A DNA stretch of 13,184 bases from Bacteroides sp. CAG:144 (GTDB lineage: Bacteria; Bacteroidota; Bacteroidia; Bacteroidales; UBA11471): NCBI GenBank assembly GCA_000434215.1, contig HF999722.1, positions 58,557-71,740 on the forward strand, written 5' to 3'. This document shows positions 8,043 to 13,184 of this stretch, in pieces. The translations under genes and the position numbers were made by a program. The notes beneath the pieces were generated by a model. The model had not been told where the DNA came from, did no database searches, and worked only from the letters and a program-made list of their open reading frames with translations. How positions within the stretch are numbered: the stretch's first letter is position 1; the number at the start of each line of letters is the position of its first letter.

Positions 8043-8116
8043 GGTCGGGTAGCTCAGCTGGATAGAGCAACAGCCTTCTAAGCTGTGGGTCGAGGGTTCG
8101 AATCCCTCCTCGATCA
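8043..8116 (+). tRNA. tRNA-Arg (anticodon TCT)
   Basis: A full 74-nt cloverleaf can be drawn. The acceptor stem is GGTCGGG (8043-8049) with CTCGATC (8109-8115), including two G-U pairs. The D stem is GCTC/GAGC (8052-8055, 8065-8068). The anticodon stem is ACAGC/GCTGT (8070-8074, 8082-8086) with loop CTTCTAA, giving anticodon TCT at 8077-8079. There is a 5-nt variable region, and the T stem GAGGG/CCCTC has loop TTCGAAT. The discriminator is A8116. The 3' CCA is not encoded, as ACG follows, so it must be added by the CCA-adding enzyme. It reads AGA (and possibly AGG) codons. Promoter and terminator flank it closely, so it is a single-gene unit. Confidence 0.97.
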
Positions 8117-8124
8117 CGAAAGCG

Positions 8125-8160
8125 AAACGAGACATCAATGATTTGATGTCTCGTTTTTTT
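8125..8160 (+). terminator. Intrinsic terminator of tRNA-Arg
   Basis: AAACGAGACATCAA (8125-8138) pairs perfectly over 14 bp with TTGATGTCTCGTTT (8143-8156) around a TGAT loop, and a further T-run follows. It begins 8 nt after the tRNA. The T-poor opposite side makes it a weaker terminator for the convergent HAD gene. Confidence 0.92.
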
Positions 8161-8220
8161 GTTTTTGGGAAAATATGGATTTGGATCTTTTTCGGAAGAG
8201 TTTAGGTACCGACCATTTTT

Positions 8221-8940
8221 TTAAGTACGGTGGTATAGAAGTGTGGTCAGGTCGTGAAAGTCGGAGATGATGTACGGTGCGGAATTGAGGTCGTCCTTGT
8301 CGTTCCAGCCCCGGCCTTTGAGCCATACCGGTGTGATACCCAACGAAAGGGCGGGAGCGATGTCGTTTTTGTAACTGTCTCCCACGACGATGGCTTCGGC
8401 CGGAGAAAGCTGCAATGTATCGAGGGCGAGACTGAAAATTGCCGGGCTGGGTTTGCGAATCCCGACGCATGCCGATTCGATAACGGTATCGAAACAGTTT
8501 TTTAGGTCGAAGTCGTCCAATACGGCAGATAGATTGCCGTAGAAGTTCGACACCAATGCCAGCCGGTAATCGTTGTGCAGTTTTTTCAGTAAAGGGAGTA
8601 TCCCGTCTATATGATCGCGGGCTGTCGCATAACATTTTTCGGCGATAAGAGCCATACGGTTTCGGGTATCGGTGTTGTCGGATAAAAAACCGTGCGTTAC
8701 ACCGTAGTCGAGTTCGATAGCAAGTTTTTTTTGCAAAACTTCCCTGAACGTATCGTTGGTAGCAATAACCGGTTGCGCAGCCAACTGGCGTTCGCCTTGC
8801 ACGTATATTTCCCGAAATATTTTATCTTCCAGTGAAAAACCCACCTCACGGTAAGCCTCTTGTAACATGATACCCCAATGTGTCCCGTTCGTATCGAGAG
8901 TACCGCCGAAATCGAAGAGTATTCCTTTGATGCCGTTCAT
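8221..8940 (-). CDS. HAD-superfamily phosphatase-like hydrolase
   Basis: A cytoplasmic haloacid-dehalogenase-like protein of 239 residues with a helical cap (about 20-105). Motif I is FDFGGTLD with nucleophile Asp10; the usual second Asp (DxD) is Gly12 here. Motif II is LVSN (Ser131), motif III IRKPSP (Lys163) and motif IV VVGDSYKNDI (Asp188, Asp193). Members act as phosphatases on small metabolites, but loss of the motif I general-acid Asp is also seen in dehalogenase-like and low-activity members, so catalysis is not assured. It is the last gene of the four-gene unit, and its ATG overlaps the stop of the CDP-alcohol phosphatidyltransferase (ATGA). In that context it may dephosphorylate a head-group precursor or a phosphorylated lipid product. 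This is inference. Confidence 0.92.
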   Translation of the reverse strand: MNGIKGILFDFGGTLDTNGTHWGIMLQEAYREVGFSLEDKIFREIYVQGERQLAAQPVIATNDTFREVLQKKLAIELDYGVTHGFLSDNTDTRNRMALIAEKCYATARDHIDGILPLLKKLHNDYRLALVSNFYGNLSAVLDDFDLKNCFDTVIESACVGIRKPSPAIFSLALDTLQLSPAEAIVVGDSYKNDIAPALSLGITPVWLKGRGWNDKDDLNSAPYIISDFHDLTTLLYHRT

Positions 8941-9890
8941 GCCTTATCCTCCTTTTCGATAGTTGCGATAAATCGCCGGCATATACGCTCGTGTCGTGCG
9001 ATCATATATATAAGGATAATGTTCATGACCGTGAGTTCAAACAGAAAGTAATATAGCGGCTTATCGAGTAACATGGCGGCGAAAAGCACAAAGATGCGGG
9101 TATTGAAAGTCAGAATATTGGTATATTTCATCAGCGGTTTGCTTTCGTGGCGGAAAGCTTCACGTAACGGTGCTGGCCATTCGTCTCCGTATCGGTTGTC
9201 GAGCAGATGCCTGAGTTTTTGGAGCGCAGGGGTGGAGCGTTCTTGCTCCCGAGTATAACCGAGATAGATGAGTGCCGACAGCTTGGCGAAGATATTGGGA
9301 AACCAGGGTATTTTCGGATATTCGGAGGCGAGCTGAGCCGAGTCGTCCCATTCGCTTTGTTGTTTACCTTTGAGGATAAAAAGATGGAAGTTTCGGTAAT
9401 AATCGGCCATAGCCGCTTGTTTCACATGGAATATGCCGGTAAAAACGCCCAGTAACCAAGCGTAGGTGCTCCATCCCTCTTGTCCCGACAGTCGATAGGC
9501 GACAGCCACATATATCGTTACAAACCAGATGTCGCCACACATGCCGTCAAGGAAACGTCCCAAACGGGAATATTGTCCTGTCATGCGGGCCAACTGTCCG
9601 TCGGCGCTGTCGAGCGAATTGGCAATGACAATCAACACGATAGCCCATAAAGTGAGCGGCAGAGAGCCGAAGGCGAAAAGTACTCCTCCTGCCGTTCCTA
9701 AAATAATGGCGACAATCGTTACCGCATTGGGGACGATTCCTAATCGGCGGCAGATAAGCGCCCATACATAACCGATGGGACGATAGAAAATGAGGTCGAA
9801 GGTTTCTTCGGTGTCGCGTGATTTCACTGTCGATGCCAGTGTAGGTCGTTTGGACGACGATTGGGCTTGTGCAGTTTGTTGTTCGGACAT
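8937..9890 (-). CDS. CDP-alcohol phosphatidyltransferase family membrane protein
   Basis: Integral membrane enzyme that transfers a phosphoalcohol between a CDP-linked donor and an acceptor alcohol. The chosen start (ATG at 9888-9890) gives 317 residues and leaves 1 bp after the upstream stop (TGA-C-ATG). An in-frame ATG at 9944 would add 18 polar residues and a 53-bp overlap. The signature DSADGQLAR (Asp94, Asp97) is followed by Gly and then RFLDGMCGD (Asp115). In the usual pattern D-x2-DG-x2-AR-x8-G-x3-D-x3-D the last Asp falls four residues after the third; here that position is Gly and the Asp (Asp120) is five after. Hydrophobic segments surround the motif (about 40-55, 60-92, 123-135, 145-155) and two more lie near the C-terminus. 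A long polar loop (about 160-255, starting HVKQAAMADYYRNFHLF) is unlike small PgsA-type enzymes. Donor and acceptor are unknown. Confidence 0.9.
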   Translation of the reverse strand: MSEQQTAQAQSSSKRPTLASTVKSRDTEETFDLIFYRPIGYVWALICRRLGIVPNAVTIVAIILGTAGGVLFAFGSLPLTLWAIVLIVIANSLDSADGQLARMTGQYSRLGRFLDGMCGDIWFVTIYVAVAYRLSGQEGWSTYAWLLGVFTGIFHVKQAAMADYYRNFHLFILKGKQQSEWDDSAQLASEYPKIPWFPNIFAKLSALIYLGYTREQERSTPALQKLRHLLDNRYGDEWPAPLREAFRHESKPLMKYTNILTFNTRIFVLFAAMLLDKPLYYFLFELTVMNIILIYMIARHERICRRFIATIEKEDKA

Positions 9891-9891
9891 G

Positions 9892-10746
9892 TCAACGATT
9901 GAATTTTTTGATGATAGATGAGCCGATGTGTGCGACCGCTTCATGGAGGCATGGCGAGAAACTCGGCCAGTCGTTCAGGTCGATGAGGTGTATCGAGCCG
10001 TCGGGCGATACGATAGCGTCTCCGCCGTATATATACAATCCCAATAGCCGGGCTGCCCGTGAGCAGATGTCGCGCAACATATCTTCTTTGAACGGAATAA
10101 AAGTGGGGCTTCCGTTTATGCGTTCGTAGCCGAACTTGTCGAATCCCTTACGGCTGGGATAGCACCAATAAAAGAAAGGAGTTGTATCTATGCCGTAAAA
10201 TTTTATGAGGTCTCCCGGTAGGTGTCGGTTTACGACTACACTGGCAATACCCCGTTCCGAAAAAGTTTGCAACAGATGTTGTGCGTCATTGCCGGTTCGG
10301 GCGAAACAGATGTCTTCGGGACACATGGCATATGTATCGCTCCGTTTCAGCCAACACGATTCTATGCCCGATTGTCTCAGATGCATGTCTATCGGCATCG
10401 AGGTATTAGCCGTGAAACTTTCGGGATAAGGAATTCCGTTTTGCAGTAATATGTGCGTGAGAATATCGCGGCGACAGTTTTTGATGCTTTGTACAGAATT
10501 GACAACGATAGAACCTCTGGATTCTTTTTCGGCCAGATATTCGAGTGTCTCGTGTCCCCGTGCCATGTGGAATATCCATCGTTCGTCCCCGTCGGAGCGA
10601 ATGAACTCTTCTTCGGTATAGGTCCGTACCGAAAAGCCGTTTTCTTCCAAGTAATTGACAGTTAAGGAAAATACGGCGCTGTCGTTGCATTCCCGATTGG
10701 GGGAAAACCGGCTGGCCCTGCTTATCCCTGCACAGATAGGTCTCAT
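9892..10746 (-). CDS. ATP-grasp enzyme, RimK/inositol-phosphate-kinase-like
   Basis: A 284-residue protein with no signal peptide or membrane segment. I read it as an ATP-grasp fold. The N-terminal domain ends with VVNSVQSIKNCRRD (81-94), comparable to the segment before the ATP-grasp domain in RimK-like proteins. CWLKRSD supplies a probable ATP-binding Lys134. HLPGDLIKFYGI (175-186) and the C-terminal GGDAIVSPDG with HLIDLNDWPSF (Asp243, Asp256, Asn258) look like the metal-binding strands. The last two blocks also resemble inositol-trisphosphate 5/6-kinases, which share this fold. It could therefore phosphorylate a polyol phosphate or ligate an amino acid or other carboxylate. Its start overlaps the stop of the nucleotidyltransferase (ATGA), and the CDP-alcohol transferase follows 1 bp later, so it is surely part of that pathway. 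No similarity to a named enzyme is certain. Confidence 0.78.
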   Translation of the reverse strand: MRPICAGISRASRFSPNRECNDSAVFSLTVNYLEENGFSVRTYTEEEFIRSDGDERWIFHMARGHETLEYLAEKESRGSIVVNSVQSIKNCRRDILTHILLQNGIPYPESFTANTSMPIDMHLRQSGIESCWLKRSDTYAMCPEDICFARTGNDAQHLLQTFSERGIASVVVNRHLPGDLIKFYGIDTTPFFYWCYPSRKGFDKFGYERINGSPTFIPFKEDMLRDICSRAARLLGLYIYGGDAIVSPDGSIHLIDLNDWPSFSPCLHEAVAHIGSSIIKKFNR

Positions 10747-11459
10747 TGTTTGGGTCGTTCGTGGGTGTTTATAAAAGATTCGGCTTTTGCTATATCTGAG
10801 GCATGGTCTATGTCTATGATGCAGGAAAATGCATAGGCATTCAGTCGCAGACCGTTCCCGATAAGAGCGCGTTGGAAATTTCGCATGCGGGACATACCTG
10901 TTTCGATACCATCTTTCAATATGGGCAGTACAGAACGTGTAAATGCGTAAATTCCACCCGAAACATAACGACTCTCGGTTGTGGCCGAGTCGCCGAAAGC
11001 CTGAATATTCATATTGGTGTCGGTCTCTACATAGAGAGGCTTCTCGTCATCGATGAAATCAGTTACGGCCATATATCCGTCGAGAGTATCGTCTTTCCTG
11101 AAAATGTCGATGTAACGGGCAAATTCCTGCTCGTCAAAAACGGGATCGACGGTCGTCAGGCAAAATTTTTCCCCGGTTATACCCGAAGCCAATTCGTAGA
11201 AACTATGCATCGAACTGGGGGTGTTTTTGATAATGAGGCGTATCGGGTAACGATGTTGCAAATTCTCGACATGGCGACGTACCTCTTCCCGTTCTTCGTT
11301 GATGATGATGTGTATGAGGGAGGCTTGGTTGTCGGAGAAAATACGGCACAACCGGTCGATCAGCGGTTCTCCGCCTACCGGTACGAGCGGTTTGGCGTAT
11401 ACTACCCCTTCTCGGGCGAGTCGCGATCCTTCTCCGGCAGCTATGACGGCATATTCCAT
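10743..11459 (-). CDS. Sugar-phosphate/alcohol-phosphate nucleotidyltransferase
   Basis: A cytoplasmic GT-A-type NTP transferase (238 residues) that would couple a phosphorylated sugar or alcohol to CTP, UTP or GTP. The N-terminal signature AAGEGSRL (7-14) is followed by YAKPLVPVGGEPLI, with Lys23 as the expected triphosphate-binding lysine. Metal-binding acids are expected at Asp105 (TTVDPVF) and in IIDIDHASD (Asp216, Asp218). The C-terminal DIDHASDIAKAE segment is typical of MobA-like and phosphocholine-cytidylyltransferase-like enzymes. It lacks the left-handed beta-helix of GlmU. As the first gene of a unit with a CDP-alcohol phosphatidyltransferase, it most plausibly makes a CDP-linked head group, though the nucleotide is not readable from sequence. 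Confidence 0.9.
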   Translation of the reverse strand: MEYAVIAAGEGSRLAREGVVYAKPLVPVGGEPLIDRLCRIFSDNQASLIHIIINEEREEVRRHVENLQHRYPIRLIIKNTPSSMHSFYELASGITGEKFCLTTVDPVFDEQEFARYIDIFRKDDTLDGYMAVTDFIDDEKPLYVETDTNMNIQAFGDSATTESRYVSGGIYAFTRSVLPILKDGIETGMSRMRNFQRALIGNGLRLNAYAFSCIIDIDHASDIAKAESFINTHERPKQ

Positions 11460-11548
11460 ATCGTTTATTCTTGGATTCGGTGGCTTTGCAAAAGTCTGAA
11501 TTCCGATTGTGAATCGACTTCGCTTTTATGATTTATAGTTGTCCGAAA

Positions 11549-11562
11549 AGATATAAATATCT
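11549..11562. repeat. Short palindrome upstream of nucleotidyltransferase operon
   Basis: AGATATAAATATCT is a 6-bp inverted repeat with a 2-nt centre, about 90 bp upstream of the nucleotidyltransferase start and just downstream of its candidate promoter. It is too tight to be an RNA hairpin; it could be a protein-binding site, or chance in AT-rich sequence. Confidence 0.35.
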
Positions 11563-11580
11563 GTTTTTGTTATCGGCATA

Positions 11581-11588
11581 CAAAATTA
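11581..11588 (-). promoter_or_regulatory. Candidate -7 box of four-gene head-group operon
   Basis: The minus strand reads TAATTTTG, an exact TAnnTTTG match, about 122 bp upstream of the nucleotidyltransferase start. No TTTG occurs at the right -33 spacing, and the AT-rich surroundings raise the chance of a false match. No terminator is evident between the PfkB gene and this site, so read-through is possible. Confidence 0.4.
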
Positions 11589-11655
11589 GGCAAATATTCT
11601 TTCCCGGCGATATATTATCTATTATATTTTGCACGGCGAGATAAAGTGGAATATA

Positions 11656-12570
11656 TTAGTAATATTTATCTTTTTGTAGAATTTCGACTTTCGATCTGCT
11701 GGAATTGATAACGCGGTAAGCCTCTTCGGCTGTTGCCGCCAGGGGACCCGATTTTTCCAGTTTGAGTGTCGATAACGCTGCGGCGAAGCAGCCGGCTTCG
11801 GGGTATGACACTCCTTTGTTCCGCATATAGAGATATCCCATGACATACGTGTCTCCGCAGCCAGTAGCATCGATTGTTTGTAGGGGCGGATAGGCTGGTA
11901 TCTTGTAACAGACGCCGTCGGCAAGTATGATAGACCCGAGGCTGCCCAGTGTGAGCAGAACTTCTTTTACGCCCCACGCCGACAATTGTTCTGCCGCTTG
12001 TTGGGGATTGGTGTAACCGGTAAGTACTGTGGCTTCATGCTCGTTTACTTTCAGAATGTCGATGTATTTCAGAATTTCCTGTTTTTCAGGCCAGTCGATG
12101 GGAGAGACTTTGTCTCCTTTTACTTCTCGCAGATAACCTTGTGCGTCGACCGAGAGAATGGCTTTTCCCGATAGGTACTTGATGACTTCTGGCGGGAAGT
12201 CGTCGGCCAATAAACTGCCCAAGTGAAAAAAACGGGCATTTTCTTTGTGCAAGGCATCGATAGTGAAGGGATCGGCTTTTGCCAGAACCCGCTGTGTGCG
12301 GTTATCGCTGTTCTCGCCGTACCGATTTTCGAAATAAACGGTATGCCGGCTCGGTAGTACATCTATGTCGATGCCGGCCTTTCGCAATTCGTCTACGACT
12401 GGATACTCTTTGCTTCCCAGTGCGGTTATCAGTTTATAACCGGTCAAGGCGTGCAGACTGGCCATACCTCGGGAAAAATAATAGGCTGTTCCACCCGGCA
12501 TGTAAGAGATGTGTTGCGGGGTAATTATTTTGTCGAGCGTGATGTGTCCTATACAGCAGATGTCGGTCAT
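11656..12570 (-). CDS. PfkB-family carbohydrate/nucleoside kinase
   Basis: Ribokinase-like kinase that phosphorylates a sugar, nucleoside or polyol with ATP. The start at 12570 (MTDICCIGH, 304 residues) is chosen because the in-frame ATG at 12603 lies inside the -7 promoter box (12601-12608) and could not be on the transcript. With this numbering, MPGGTAYYFSRG (about 24-35) is the N-terminal substrate-side glycine motif and VDAQGYLRE (141-149) lies mid-domain. LKVNEHEATVLTG contains the N-x-x-E metal motif (Asn176, Glu179), and DATGCGDTYVMGYL holds the anion hole and catalytic base Asp240. The substrate is open: PfkB kinases act on ribose, fructose, nucleosides and, in some archaea, myo-inositol. 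It is codirectional with and 196 bp upstream of the nucleotidyltransferase unit. Confidence 0.92.
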   Translation of the reverse strand: MTDICCIGHITLDKIITPQHISYMPGGTAYYFSRGMASLHALTGYKLITALGSKEYPVVDELRKAGIDIDVLPSRHTVYFENRYGENSDNRTQRVLAKADPFTIDALHKENARFFHLGSLLADDFPPEVIKYLSGKAILSVDAQGYLREVKGDKVSPIDWPEKQEILKYIDILKVNEHEATVLTGYTNPQQAAEQLSAWGVKEVLLTLGSLGSIILADGVCYKIPAYPPLQTIDATGCGDTYVMGYLYMRNKGVSYPEAGCFAAALSTLKLEKSGPLAATAEEAYRVINSSRSKVEILQKDKYY

Positions 12571-12600
12571 GCCATGTGTTTTTGGTGTGTAAAACGGCCG

Positions 12601-12608
12601 CAAAGATA
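12601..12608 (-). promoter_or_regulatory. -7 promoter box of PfkB kinase gene
   Basis: The minus strand reads TATCTTTG, an exact TAnnTTTG match. ATTG lies 18 nt upstream, a partial -33 match. A transcript from here would start near 12595 and reach the ATG at 12570 after a leader of about 25 nt. This decides the start of the kinase. Confidence 0.65.
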
Positions 12609-12705
12609 GCGCTTTTCAATGAAAAACAATCGGTTGTATCATCGTGTTATTACAGAAATTTCAGGTAAATAATGCTGCTTTTTATAAAACTTTTTGCTGA
12701 ATATA

Positions 12706-12737
12706 TTTAGATATATATTAAACATGCAATATATTTG
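12706..12737 (+). promoter_or_regulatory. Promoter of the right-edge exported protein gene
   Basis: TATATTTG (12730-12737) is an exact -7 match. TTTA (12706-12709), three of four to TTTG, lies at the ideal 20-nt spacing. The leader to the ATG at 12823 would be about 80 nt. The region is very AT-rich, so confidence is moderate. Confidence 0.55.
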
Positions 12738-12822
12738 TAAACAAGCCTGATATGTAAAGAAAAAATGAAATGCATCGAGTTTGCTTTCGGGAAGATCGGA
12801 TAGCACTGATAGATGAAATTTT

Positions 12823-13184
12823 ATGCGTAAAGCCTTTGTTTTTATTGTCGGTATACTTCTTATTTGCGAAGGGCTTTCGGCCCGGGATAAGTCAGAAAAA
12901 ATGCGTCGGGTATCATTTGGCGCTGCGGCCGGGTGGGCTTATCTTTTGGGGCTTGATGATTATGCACAGGAACTCATACATTCCCATCGTACGCTTTTTT
13001 ATACACTGAATGCCGCATATCGGGCTTTGCCGGGAGACAGTAGCTTGTACGACAGTGCTTTCGGATACCCTATGCTCGAAGGCGGATTTCTGTTGGCCGA
13101 TTATAGTCATATACGTTTGCATATGGAGAATAGGCATACGCCTTATATCTCGGGGCTTGGTTATATGGCGGCTGCTTATGGTGC
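12823..13184 (+). CDS. Exported protein, probable PagL/acyloxyacyl-hydrolase-like, partial at 3' end
   Basis: The first 120 codons of a gene cut by the window edge; the frame is open from the ATG at 12823 to the end. Translation begins MRKAFVFIVGILLICEGLSA, a good signal peptide with cleavage likely after LSA. The mature part contains a His-Ser-His stretch (about 52-54), then ALPGDSSLYDSAFGYPMLEGG (about 68-88) and a Gly/Ala/Tyr-rich segment (GLGYMAAAYG) at the edge. The order of a basic/His region, a YP..G motif and strand-like Gly/Tyr segments resembles Bacteroidota outer-membrane proteins annotated as acyloxyacyl hydrolase or PagL-like lipid A deacylase. The catalytic His-Ser pair of that family would lie further right, outside the window, so function remains tentative. 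It is divergent from the PfkB gene. Confidence 0.72.
   Translation, partial: MRKAFVFIVGILLICEGLSARDKSEKMRRVSFGAAAGWAYLLGLDDYAQELIHSHRTLFYTLNAAYRALPGDSSLYDSAFGYPMLEGGFLLADYSHIRLHMENRHTPYISGLGYMAAAYG

Noticed and set aside
7896..8138. Minus-strand open frame with EEGFEPSTHSLEG-like translation across the tRNA
   Set aside because: This is the classic false protein read from the antisense strand of a tRNA gene; the cloverleaf explains the sequence.
8135..8635. 166-codon minus-strand frame overlapping the HAD gene
   Set aside because: A shifted frame of the HAD gene, rich in Arg and with no family resemblance, while the HAD frame has all four motifs in order.
9891..9944. Upstream in-frame start that would add 18 residues to the CDP-alcohol phosphatidyltransferase
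   Set aside because: It would overlap the ATP-grasp gene by 53 bp and adds only a polar tail. The ATG at 9890, 1 bp after the upstream stop, fits the coupled pattern of the other junctions.
10803..11531. 242-codon plus-strand frame opposite the nucleotidyltransferase
   Set aside because: The minus-strand frame has clear nucleotidyltransferase motifs and coupled neighbours; the plus-strand product has none.
11549..11562. Palindrome considered as terminator of the PfkB gene
   Set aside because: A 2-nt centre cannot form a stable RNA loop, it is all A-T but two pairs, and it is about 95 bp beyond the stop.
12770..13009. 79-codon plus-strand frame beginning at 12770
   Set aside because: It overlaps the ATG at 12823 in another frame. 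The latter gives a textbook signal peptide and stays open to the window edge, so the former is a shadow.
1..13184. CRISPR array, insertion sequence, integrase, phage or toxin-antitoxin genes
   Set aside because: I looked for regularly spaced repeats, transposase motifs and terminal inverted repeats and saw none. The tRNA has no adjacent integrase or direct repeat of its 3' end that would suggest an attachment site.

Overview
The window looks like a chromosomal segment from a member of the Bacteroidales (Bacteroidota). Three things support this. Bacteroidota-type -7 boxes (TAnnTTTG) precede most transcription units. Strong Shine-Dalgarno sites are not obvious before the starts. The gene content is also typical, with a Bacteroidota-style LptD-like protein and an rplY-pth-S4 gene order. 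Genus cannot be settled by eye. All protein genes but one lie on the minus strand; the exceptions on the plus strand are a tRNA and a truncated gene at the right edge.

Layout, left to right. galE (52-1086) encodes UDP-glucose 4-epimerase. A large LptD-like outer-membrane protein follows (1183-4173), with its own promoter and a perfect 12-bp inverted repeat directly upstream. Next is a two-gene unit, ilvE plus an HD-domain hydrolase (5824 down to 4246). Then comes a translation and ribosome-quality unit, rplY-pth-S4 protein (7689 down to 6003), closed by an intrinsic terminator that overlaps the last codons of the S4 gene. A 353-bp gap carries the rplY promoter and, on the plus strand, an excellent promoter for a tRNA-Arg(UCU) gene, which is followed by a strong terminator.

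The most interesting region is 8221-11459. Four tightly coupled minus-strand genes are transcribed in the order nucleotidyltransferase, ATP-grasp enzyme, CDP-alcohol phosphatidyltransferase, HAD phosphatase. They are joined by ATGA overlaps or a 1-bp gap. Upstream, codirectional but with its own promoter, is a PfkB-family kinase (11656-12570). Together these predict a small pathway that phosphorylates a polyol, sugar or nucleoside, activates it as an NDP derivative, transfers it in the membrane to make a phospho-head-group lipid or similar product, and trims or decorates the product. The ATP-grasp enzyme shows motifs reminiscent of inositol-polyphosphate 5/6-kinases, and the CDP-alcohol enzyme has its fourth signature Asp shifted by one residue. 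An inositol-type lipid is an attractive hypothesis but is unproven.

At the right edge a divergent plus-strand gene (12823 onward, cut by the window) encodes an exported protein that resembles PagL/acyloxyacyl-hydrolase-like proteins. With galE and the LptD-like gene, much of the window concerns the cell envelope.
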